64,000 bases of DNA, from the NCBI GenBank assembly GCA_025594325.1, contig JANHCV010000015.1, positions 930,001 to 994,000 of the forward strand. The letters are read 5' to 3'. The stretch is from Blastocladiella emersonii ATCC 22665. Lineage: Eukaryota > Blastocladiomycota > Blastocladiomycetes > Blastocladiales > Blastocladiaceae. Positions 33,734 through 42,011 of the stretch are shown here, piece after piece. The notes under the pieces were generated by a model that was not told where the DNA came from, did no database searches, and saw nothing but the letters and a program-made list of their open reading frames with translations. Position numbers and translations under genes: made by a program. Positions within the stretch are counted from its first letter, which is position 1, and each line of letters starts with the position of its first letter.

Positions 33734-34663
33734 GGTGTAGAGCGGGCCCGAGGCCGAGACACGCGGCGGGAGGTGCGCGCTGGTGGCGGGGTGAGGGAGA
33801 GAAGTGCCAGTCGACGTGCGCAGCGGGTGGAAGTGGGCGGTGACGCCGGGCAGGACCGAGAGCGGAGCACGATGAGCTCGGCAGTTCGACGTCGCAATTA
33901 CACGGCACGGCGATGATGAGGGCGCGATGCTAGCCCTCGTTACGGTTGCAGCAAGTTCCAGAGCGTTACGACGTGGTGCTGGTGTGGTCGGGATGCGCGC
34001 GCGGGGCAAGCTTGCGCTGACGGGTGGCGCGCCGCTCGCCACCCCGCCGTCGCTGCCCCGGTCGCTGCTGCCTTCCCGCGCCACCGCGGCCGGCACGCTG
34101 GCACGGCGCCTGTGGGTCCTCGAGCGCCCGCCACCGGGATGGCCCTGCCACTCCCCACACACACATGCATGCTAATGATGTTTTGCCGCGCGCCGTCACC
34201 GAGAGACTCGTGGCAATGGATTCCGCGGTTCCGACGACGCGCCCGGGGACCATAGCCACACGCACTCTCGGGCGACCACATCTGCGCTTGCCCGGCGCTT
34301 GCCGTCCTCAGCATGCCACTCCGACAATAGAGCACTCCCGTGTGCCCATGGCCCTCACTCTGCTTGCTTGCTCACTGAAGCGGCGCCCGAGCTCGTCGTG
34401 TCACTGCGCTTGCGGCGCGGACACGGGCTGGCCTGCGTCAAGGCACATGCCACTGCGCGGCTGCCTACCCGGCGCTGCGCTCGATCCCGTCTCCTGCCCC
34501 TGCTTCCTAGCTCAACCTGCTCGGACTGCACATTGCTACTGTTATTCGGCTCCCTGACACCAAGTTTGGGGCTGTAACTTGTCCGTTGGACAACCGCAAC
34601 CACTGGTACTGAGCTGGCTGTTCGCGGGGCCAACCGCTGCCCGCCGTCGTTCGCCAACCTACG
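33734..34663. other. Intergenic region between PAK and SETD9-like genes
   Basis: About 930 bp, the longest gene-free stretch before 53 kb. It contains the PAK promoter and the 3' flank of the SETD9-like gene. Only short ORFs without codon or family support are present. Confidence 0.45.
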
Positions 34664-35704
34664 CTAGTTGGCGGGCGCCCCGACAAGCTCGTGGTACGTG
34701 GACAAGAGCTCGTCCCCATCAGCGACTTCGCGTGTCGTAACCAGCGCAACCATCTGGAGCGAGCCGCTGCCGCACCTGGGCGACTCAACGTCGGGTTTAT
34801 AGTTCGGCCCTGCGAGGGTCGGATACGTGCTTGGATCCCGTGGCCGGTACGGCGCGTTTGGCAGAAACTGGTGCAGGTGGAGCGGGAGGCTTCCAAGCGG
34901 CATGTCAAACTCGAGGTAAGTAACTTTATACGACAGGGAGGCGCGAGTTAGTTTGGCCAACGGTTGGAAAATGGCGGCGGCCGGGAGTACGCACCGTTTG
35001 CCGGTGCCCCAGGCATCCCATTGTTGATGAACTGGCCAATCGCGAGCGGATTGCTTCTCGTAGAGCTCCGGGTCAGTCTCGTTGGGGGAGAAGTCGGCTG
35101 AGCTGGCGTACCGTAGCAACTTGTCGTCAGGGAGCTGCCATGACGCGTCACACGGCGGATACAGAGTGCCCGGCCAGTGGTAGCGACGCACGAGTCCCTG
35201 GTACACCCATTTCGAGAGTCCGCGTGGCTTCCCATCGATCATGCTCCCATCTGCGCGTCGCAAGACGTAGGCGTTCGCGATGCTCGCAACGAGGACCGGG
35301 TCCGTTGCTTCGTAGACCGTGCCAGGGTACAGGGCGATCACCTGCCCCGCTGGTACGGTCATGGCCTTCATGGACTTGATGGGAGACCGCGCAAACACGC
35401 CAGTGCCCGCGTTCGGAAGCAAGCTTGGCCCACGGCCCGGAATCAAGTGGACCTGGGTCGACGCTGCCGCTTGATGTAGACTGTACCCGGCCTGGGGCAA
35501 CGGACCGCTGTAGCGGCCCTGTTCGCAAGTCCACAAAACATCGAGCACACGCCCGATCTGCTTGATGATGTCCTCGCGCCGGACCTGCATGGACTGCGCT
35601 GGCGCCTGCCCTGGCCCTCGTCCGAGCCCTGCGCCATTGTAGCTCGGGGCAACCAACATCCGCAGCGCCTGGAGTGGATAAAATCGCTTAAGATAATTTT
35701 TCAT
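34664..35704 (-). CDS. SETD9: SETD9-like SET-domain protein
   Basis: Three exons (35704-35112, about 35056-34995, 34923-34664) give about 304 residues, close to human SETD9 (299). SET domains are usually lysine methyltransferases; SETD9's substrates are poorly defined. The N-terminus MKNYLKRFYPLQALRMLVAP matches the family start. VFARSPIKSMKAMTVPAGQV, IALYPGTVYE and RRADGSMIDGKPRGLSKWVY follow. The SET core NPLAIGQFINN is joined by splicing to ANVTYLEFDMPLGSLPLHLH and QFLPN. The end is VALVTTREVADGDELLSTYH. The acceptor of intron 1 could be 35057 or 35054, a one-residue difference. Divergent to the PPCS gene with 159 bp between starts. Confidence 0.88.
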   Translation of the reverse strand: MKNYLKRFYPLQALRMLVAPSYNGAGLGRGPGQAPAQSMQVRREDIIKQIGRVLDVLWTCEQGRYSGPLPQAGYSLHQAAASTQVHLIPGRGPSLLPNAGTGVFARSPIKSMKAMTVPAGQVIALYPGTVYEATDPVLVASIANAYVLRRADGSMIDGKPRGLSKWVYQGLVRRYHWPGTLYPPCDASWQLPDDKLLRYASSADFSPNETDPELYEKQSARDWPVHQQWDAWGTGKRCVLPAAAIFQPLAKLTRASLSYKVTYLEFDMPLGSLPLHLHQFLPNAPYRPRDPSTYPTLAGPNYKPDVESPRCGSGSLQMVALVTTREVADGDELLSTYHELVGAPAN

Positions 35705-35863
35705 TAAATTCGCTTTACCGAGGAGGGAGCTTGAGGATCGACCACGGCAAAGGCCCTTGAGTTGCTCACGCCCACGTGCCCCCGTGGCGCTGTCGGCGCG
35801 ACGCCGCCGTCGTCGCGGCCGCTCCCTTCGACCAAATCCACCCCGCGATCCTCTTGCCGAACC
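35705..35863. promoter_or_regulatory. Short bidirectional promoter, SETD9-like/PPCS
   Basis: 159 bp between two divergent starts. The side next to the SETD9-like gene is AT-rich (TTTTTCATTAAATT around 35697-35710) while the rest is GC-rich. Promoter role is inferred from position. Confidence 0.45.
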
Positions 35864-36990
35864 ATGGAGAGTCGTTCGAGTACTCGCAGCAACATGGACA
35901 CGCCGACGTCGCCGTCCATCGCACCTGCGAGCGGCACCGCCTACAATGTCGAGCACCCCGACTACTTTGACGCAGCTCCGTGCCCGCCTGGGCTCTCCGC
36001 CGCAGAGGCCGAGATCAACTCCTTCCTCGCGCATCAGGTTTCGTGCGGACGCCCCGTTGCCCTCGTCACGTCCGGCGGCACGACGGTCCCCCTCGAAAAG
36101 CAAACCGTCCGCTTCCTTGACAACTTCTCTGCCGGCACGCGCGGAGCAACGTCCGCCGAGTACTTTTTGCGCGCCGGATACGCTGTGGTGTTCCTGCACC
36201 GCCAGTACTCGCTTCGCCCGTTCTCGCGCCACTACACCCACACCCGCGAGACTCTCTTCGATATGCTCGACGTGACACCCGATGGCCGTGTGCAGATCCG
36301 TCCCGACCTCGAGGCCCGCACTCGCGCCGTGCTCGAGGAGTATCGCGCTGCCATCGCCGGCCACGCCCTCCTCAGCATCGAGTTCACCACGATCGACGAT
36401 TACCTGTTTCTCCTTCGGTCCTGCGTCACTCGCATTGACGCTGCCATTGGGGCTCGCGCTCTCTACTACCTCGCCGCTGCCGTCTCCGACTTTTATCTGC
36501 CGCCCGAAAAAATGGTCGTCCACAAGATCCAGTCGCGTGGTGGCGCCCTCGCGCTCACGCTTGACCCGGTCCCAAAGCTCCTTCGGCCTCTGGTCTGCGA
36601 GTGGGCGCCGCACGGCTACGTTGTTTCGTTCAAGGTACTGCCCCGCGCCAGGCACTCAGTCGAGTGAAGTTGACTAACAGTCCCCTCTATCCATTGCTGC
36701 CCTCTCTGGGTTTATAGCTCGAGACTGATCCATCTCTCCTTGAGAGCAAGTCGCGCCAGGCGCTCGACCGTTACGGCCACCAGTTGGTCATCGGAAACAT
36801 GCTTCGGACCCGCAAGCACCTGGTGTACTTCATCTCGGTCGCGGCAGATGGGACCACCACGCAAATGGAGCCGATCCAACTCATGCCTGAGGAGGTGGCC
36901 GCAGGGGTCGAGATTGAGTCGCACATTGTCCCGGACCTCGTCCGTCGCCACGGTGATTGGATGTCGCGTACGGTTCCCCGGTCGTCATGA
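35864..36990 (+). CDS. CAB2: Phosphopantothenate-cysteine ligase (PPCS/Cab2)
   Basis: Two exons, 35864-36634 and 36718-36990, give 347 residues. The enzyme joins 4'-phosphopantothenate and cysteine, the second step of coenzyme A synthesis from pantothenate. Family motifs are VALVTSGGTTVPLEKQTVRF, LDNFSAGTRGATSAEYFL, LYYLAAAVSDFYLP, VPKLLRPLVCEWAP then VVSFK, and LESKSRQALDRYGHQLVIGN. The 83-bp intron (GTACTG to TTTATAG, with a TGACTAAC branch site) lies after VVSFK. A second in-frame ATG at 35894 could be the start. Confidence 0.93.
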
Positions 36991-37078
36991 ATAGAAAAGA
37001 GAGAGAAATGTACTATTGTATTCGGGACTTGACCTATTGGGATCAGTAACATGCGAGTAGGTTGGGTTTGGCAGAGTC

Positions 37079-38464
37079 TCAGCGCGCTGCAACCTTGACA
37101 TCGATGTAAAGGCGGACGGGGGTTCCACCAAGCGCTTCAGTCAGGGCGGCGGCGGCCGAATCTTGAACTTGGCGTACAAGCAGTCCGCCTTTGCCAACGA
37201 CAATCTTTTCCTGACCAGGTCGATCGACGCGAATTTCCTGCACAATGTACAGCTCGCCCGACGGAAGGGTCTCCCAGACGACGGTTTCCTGGCGAAGCGC
37301 ATACGGCAAGTAGCCGTACAACTTCCCGTAAAATCCTTGGCGGATGAACTGGGCTAGCAGCGACTGCGGCGCGGCATCCGTGCGCACGTCCGGCGGGAAG
37401 AGGTGATCGCGCTGCTTGGCCAGTGAGTCAAGATGCGAGCGCAGCGGACCAAGGCCCCACTGAAGATTAGCCGAAACAAAGTACGTTGGGCAACCAGGGT
37501 TACCTTCGTGGTGGCCCTCCAGCGGACGATACGTCTTGATAAGGAAGGAAACTGCTTGAGCGAGAGTCTGCGTGGCCGGAGCGTCGGTGCTGTCCTCTGC
37601 CGTGGCGAGTCGCGGGGAGGCCCGAATCGCAGCGCTTGAGGACAGGAATACCCCCGGTCCTGACTCGGGGGTAAACATCGCCATCGCCGCCTCAAGGGAC
37701 GATTCGCTTTCGCCTTCCCGAGGCGAGCGCAGCAAGAGCTGGTCAATCTTGTTGAACACGACCGTAACGGGGAGCTTGTACTCGGTGAGGCGGCGGAAGA
37801 GGTACGATTCGATGGGCGCGGTGCCAGACTTGTAAAGAAGCTTTGCCGCATCAAGGACGACGAGAATGTGCTCGGCGTTGGGCAGAGACGCCCACGACGC
37901 GTTGATAACGCCGCGGGAAACCTTGGCGCGGTGCTTGGGATCAACAATGCCAGGAGTGTCAAGGAACACAATTTGAAGCGGCCCGTCGGTGATAACGGCA
38001 TGTATACGCTCGCGGGTTGTCTGCGCGCGCGGGCTAACGATTGAAATGTCTTTGCCCACTAGCGCGTTGACGAGCGACGACTTGCCAGCGTTTGCGGGAC
38101 CCAGGACAGCCGTTTGCAAGAGCCGAGCATTCTCTGGCTGCTCGAGCGGGGCCGCAACATGCGGAAGCGATTGAAGGACACCCGGTCGCGATATAGGCCG
38201 TGGAAACAGGTTGGTCAAGGGTGATCTCGGGGCGGTGCTCGCGGCTGGCTGATTGCCATCGGTGACAGGGTGAAGGCTGCTGTCAACGAGGACGTCCTCC
38301 TCAGAAGCAGACGTAAGCTCTGTGTCAGTGGCGGGTGCGACCTTGGGTTGCGCTAAGCCTGCCCTGAGCTTGGCACGGGCCATGATTGACATGGGGCGAG
38401 CCGAAGCGCTCAACGGGCGGCCTGCTTTCAGCAAGGCGGTTGTGATACATTGGCGAACGATCAT
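37079..38464 (-). CDS. ERAL1: ERA-like GTPase, probably mitochondrial (ERAL1)
   Basis: A single exon of 461 residues. Era GTPases chaperone small-subunit rRNA; the eukaryotic form acts on the mitochondrial small ribosomal subunit. G1 is GPANAGKSSLVNALVG, switch I/G2 is SPRAQTTRERIHAVITD, G3 is FLDTPGIVDP and G4 is VVFNKIDQLL. The KH domain is C-terminal, with EKIVVGKGGLLVRQVQDSAA as the KH loop region. An N-terminal Arg/Ala/Ser-rich segment (about 1-40) suits a mitochondrial presequence. The part between G4 and KH is longer than in bacteria. Divergent to the next membrane-protein gene. Confidence 0.93.
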   Translation of the reverse strand: MIVRQCITTALLKAGRPLSASARPMSIMARAKLRAGLAQPKVAPATDTELTSASEEDVLVDSSLHPVTDGNQPAASTAPRSPLTNLFPRPISRPGVLQSLPHVAAPLEQPENARLLQTAVLGPANAGKSSLVNALVGKDISIVSPRAQTTRERIHAVITDGPLQIVFLDTPGIVDPKHRAKVSRGVINASWASLPNAEHILVVLDAAKLLYKSGTAPIESYLFRRLTEYKLPVTVVFNKIDQLLLRSPREGESESSLEAAMAMFTPESGPGVFLSSSAAIRASPRLATAEDSTDAPATQTLAQAVSFLIKTYRPLEGHHEGNPGCPTYFVSANLQWGLGPLRSHLDSLAKQRDHLFPPDVRTDAAPQSLLAQFIRQGFYGKLYGYLPYALRQETVVWETLPSGELYIVQEIRVDRPGQEKIVVGKGGLLVRQVQDSAAAALTEALGGTPVRLYIDVKVAAR

Positions 38465-38610
38465 GGCAGAGTCCTTGGGATCAATTACGAGCGTTGCATC
38501 ACATCAAGTTGAGCGAGTGTCTGCGGATCAGGCCAAGGACGGACGAGGGAATAGGGGAAGGGGCGGCCCGCGGGCCAGCGGGTCAGCCGGCAGGCCTGGC
38601 TGCGCATCAC

Positions 38611-39413
38611 ATGATGCTGAAGCAGGATCGTCTCACGGACGCGGCCGCCGTCCTCCTCTCCGCGACGCACATCCCCTGTCTCGGCTCGCTTGGGTCCTTC
38701 TCACTCTATGCAACGGCGCATGTAATCTCTCGAACGTCACCCATGAAACTCGTCTCGCATCCCGAAGGATTTTGGCTATGGATGACGCAGGTCGATGCTG
38801 CTGCGGCCTGCGCCGCGGCCGCCGCCGTCGCACTTGTCTCCCTCGGCCAGGTCGTCGCATATGTGCACCTTGCACAGCAGCGTGCGCTTCTCGCTGCCGC
38901 GCTTCCGGGTAATGGGGCGATGCATTCCGCGGAGCCCTGGGCACAATCGCACAGGGGAACGACGCACCTCTCGTGGGGTCACGACACGTACTGGTCCAAC
39001 CGGCCATTGCTTCCACCAATGAGTGCTGGGCGCGCATTCCTGTACCAGGCGGTCGATCTCGTGTGCTTGATGGGAGCGTGGATAGTCTACGTTGGCTCGT
39101 GGATTCCCTGGTTCTTTTCCGTGGTCGCATTTGTCGCCCGCAGTGTGTTTTGCTTCCTCAGCGACGAGATTCCGCTCCGCGTGCGCCTTACTCTGCAGCT
39201 GCTACGACGCAAGGGATTGGTTAGTACGTAAGACCCAAACCTGCACTGGGATACGCTTCAATCGCCGTCCTAACGACATAACGCGTAACCTCGGCCAATC
39301 ATTGTTGTGTAGAGTTTGCGCTTTGCACCGTGACGGTCACCGCAAGCTACCTTGCGAGCGATCTTACTGGCGCCCTGCTGGTCACGTTCTTGAGCGCCAG
39401 CTTCTGTACGTGA
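38611..39413 (+). CDS. Multi-pass membrane protein, unknown function
   Basis: Two exons, 38611-39223 and 39313-39413, give 237 residues. The intron starts GTACGTAAG, one of the best donors in the window, and ends TTGTGTAG. Without it the frame stops eight bases later. Hydrophobic segments lie at about 12-35, 54-80 (AAAACAAAAAVALVSLGQVV), 145-185 (AVDLVCLMGAWIVYVGSWIP then WFFSVVAFVARSVFCFL) and in the spliced C-terminus (VTASYLASDLTGALLVTFLS). The family is not recognised. The start is uncertain; a longer frame reaches 38494. Confidence 0.62.
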
Positions 39414-39464
39414 TCTTACAGAACGTGCAATGCGTTGCACCGCGGGAAATGATCGGCGACTGAC

Positions 39465-41192
39465 ATGTCAAATCCAACTTCGCTAGACTTCTCCACTTAC
39501 GGCGACCGAGAGGACCCGCTCTCCCCCGGCACGCCGCGGCCAACCTTTGTGCAGCGGTATCGCACCGCAACCGGCCGCCGTCAAATTCGCTTTCCCGATA
39601 CGCCTAGCCGGCCAAAGGTGCAGTTTCCCAATTTTGCCGCACAATTCGAGCCTCGCCAAGTGAATGAGGGCGACCACCTTCCATTTCTCTCGCTCGACGA
39701 GACTGCGCCTTTTGGCCCACTCCACGACGATGAGCTTCAACCCAATCACCTCTGGGAGTCGAACTTGCAGCCTGTTGCACACGCCCACAGCTACTTTGGC
39801 CCTGCGCGCGAGGCCGACTCTGCACCTGCGCAGCATCATCCGCACAATGCTGCTTGGCCATACCAGCAGCAGCAACAGCAGCAGCAACATCAGCAGCAAC
39901 AGCAGGAACATCAGCAGTATCACGTCGCACCTCTCCAACATGGCCCGCCTCAGCCCCAGCCTTTCTCGCAGACGGTGCCAGCCCAAGGCCGGCCAGCAAT
40001 GGCTCAAGCTGGAATTCTGCGGACAGGACGTAGCCCACTTGTTCGTCGCAGTCCTGCCTTGTCTCGTGTCGCACTTCAGCCTTCTGGTCACGCTGCAAAC
40101 CGCGTTCGTGTCGGGACTCGTCTCGCCAATTCCGCCGCGACAAAACCAACTGCCCCAAGGCTGGCCCAGGCTTCTCAAGCCAGTCGCGGACCGCAGCTTG
40201 CGCGCGGCGTCAGCAAGACCGGCGTGGTTAATCCCGGCGCCAAGGGTCCTATTTCGTTGTCCGCGTCGACGACTTACCTGCCGAGTCTTATTGGCGAGTC
40301 CCCTGCCAAGAAGTTCCGCCCAACGGCCGTCTCCGCGAAACCCGATGCCCAACAACGGTCTGGCCTGAAGCAACCAGCTCCCACCCGCTTCAATCGCACG
40401 CTTAAGGGTGCGAGCGCGTCTACTACTGGTCGCACACTTCAGCAGCAACAACAAATGCAGCAACAACAAATGCAGCAACAACAAATGCAGCAACGACAGC
40501 AACAGCAACAGCAGCAGCAGCAACAGCAGCAGCTCCAACAGCAGCCAGCGCCGCCGGCATGGGGCTTAAACTCAAACTTTTCGTCGGCCCAAAATGGCCA
40601 GGCGACGGGCGGCATCAGCTTGCTGGATCTCGGGCCCGACAGCATGCCACCGCCAGCTGGCCGTCAGCTCGCATCCACTCCGTACGTGCCAATCCGTCCC
40701 TCACGCCTCCGCTTCGCTACGCATGCAAGCAGTATCTCATCCAACGAAAGTCCTGCAATCCATAGCAGCGGCTTCGGAGGCAGGATGCCCCTCATGCAAG
40801 CGGCCGTCCAACCCTCGCAGCAGCAACAGCGTCAGCAGCAATCGCAGTTTCAGCACCAAGGCCAGCAGCTCCAGCAGCAGCAAGCTTTCCAGCAAGCCGC
40901 GCCAGCTCCATCGGGTCGCGGCTTCGCGTGGCAGGTCGACTTGTCACGGCCTCCTCCACCCCCGCCCGGCCGAGAAAATGCTGCCTTCTCCGTCTTCCCC
41001 GCTGAAGTCAGGTCGCCGAACGATAAGGAGCTCTTCGAAATCACCGGTTCGGTTGTTAACAACCTTCAGCGACAGCAGCAGGCTCTCGAAGCGCAGCGAA
41101 AGCAAGAACAGCAACAAATCGCTTGGAATGCTCGACAGCAACCTGGTGCTGGGATGCCGCCGACCTACGGCGATCAATACTACCACCAATAA
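39465..41192 (+). CDS. Glutamine-rich protein of unknown function
   Basis: A single exon of 575 residues. The N-terminus (LDFSTYGDREDPLSPGTPRP then TFVQRYRTATGRRQIRFPDT) and the C-terminal block (GREN then AAFSVFPAEVRSPNDKELFE) look conserved in composition. The rest is disordered and dominated by Gln tracts encoded by mixed CAG/CAA (about 39860-39920, 40441-40545, 40810-40900). No fold recognised. The stop overlaps an AATAAA (41188-41193), a likely polyadenylation signal. Confidence 0.7.
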   Translation: MSNPTSLDFSTYGDREDPLSPGTPRPTFVQRYRTATGRRQIRFPDTPSRPKVQFPNFAAQFEPRQVNEGDHLPFLSLDETAPFGPLHDDELQPNHLWESNLQPVAHAHSYFGPAREADSAPAQHHPHNAAWPYQQQQQQQQHQQQQQEHQQYHVAPLQHGPPQPQPFSQTVPAQGRPAMAQAGILRTGRSPLVRRSPALSRVALQPSGHAANRVRVGTRLANSAATKPTAPRLAQASQASRGPQLARGVSKTGVVNPGAKGPISLSASTTYLPSLIGESPAKKFRPTAVSAKPDAQQRSGLKQPAPTRFNRTLKGASASTTGRTLQQQQQMQQQQMQQQQMQQRQQQQQQQQQQQQLQQQPAPPAWGLNSNFSSAQNGQATGGISLLDLGPDSMPPPAGRQLASTPYVPIRPSRLRFATHASSISSNESPAIHSSGFGGRMPLMQAAVQPSQQQQRQQQSQFQHQGQQLQQQQAFQQAAPAPSGRGFAWQVDLSRPPPPPPGRENAAFSVFPAEVRSPNDKELFEITGSVVNNLQRQQQALEAQRKQEQQQIAWNARQQPGAGMPPTYGDQYYHQ

Positions 41193-41449
41193 ATGAACTT
41201 GGATGACGAGATCAACATATGAGATTCGCAACGCTTGAGTGTCGAAGCTTGGACTTCAGCGGGTGGTGGTTCAGGCGCGGAGGCTCCTCTGGACGCCAAC
41301 TCATAGTAGTCATTACGCAGTGGGTGAAAAAGGGTTCATTCCAGCATTCGAACTGACTAATCATGATGTACACGGGCTGTAAAGAGAGGGGGAGAGGGGA
41401 CAGAGCGGAGGGGTGAAGGAGCGGGAAGAGTGGGCCGGGTGAATGAGCT

Positions 41450-41611
41450 CTAGCGCTGGCCGCCAAAGAGACCGCCAAAGAGAGAGAATTTACGCGAAGG
41501 TTCGGGTTCGGAGGCAGTGTCGCTGCCAGCCGAAGCAGTAGCCTCAGGGGATGTCGGGGAGTCGGTATGCACGGGGGGTTCCTGCTCCGCGTCGGCGCGA
41601 GCGTGATCATA
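41450..41611 (-). other. Orphan exon, possible alternative 3' exon of the OGDH gene
   Basis: On the minus strand a good acceptor (ACTAAC branch site, then GTGTCTAG) opens a 53-codon frame. It begins YDHARADAEQEPPVH, is Ser/Thr/acid-rich and ends SRKFSLFGGLFGGQR before TAG. No ATG lies upstream in the spacer. The OGDH gene ends IFD-V-stop on a GTATGAG that is itself a good donor in phase 0, so splicing 42014 to 41612 would fuse this exon to OGDH. It could equally belong to a gene whose first exon I cannot see. Low confidence. Confidence 0.3.
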
Positions 41612-42011
41612 CTAGACACGCGATTCGAGAAGATGAGCGTTAGTTACTATGCCCTGTGACTGTGATCAGAAAATGGGGCGCTGGCGTTTGAGGAAAGGGC
41701 GCGGGGGGCGCAAGGGATGGGTGGTGATGGTGGCGGGAGGGAGCGGTCGATACGAGCAAACCCTGCCGTGGAACAATCGGCAGTGGATCAAGCAACTACT
41801 ATTTGGAGGCAGAACGGGAGGGATGGAGAGCACCAATGGCGCCAGAGGGGTGGGTAAAGCGGGTCGAGTATAGGGCGTTGATAGTTTCGGCGGGACAGAG
41901 GGGCAGGTTTGCTGTGGAGGGAGGTCGGGTGGGCTCAGCGGGAGGCAGAGATGGGCCAAGACGGCGCGAGGACGAGGGACAAAGAGTCGAGCAAGCACCT
42001 AAAGGCAAAAC
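41612..42011. other. OGDH 3' flank / spacer
   Basis: Pyrimidine-rich on the minus strand, with no start codon (no plus-strand CAT) across it. Either a 3' UTR and terminator region, a promoter for the exon at 41450-41611, or an intron (see that entry). Confidence 0.35.
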
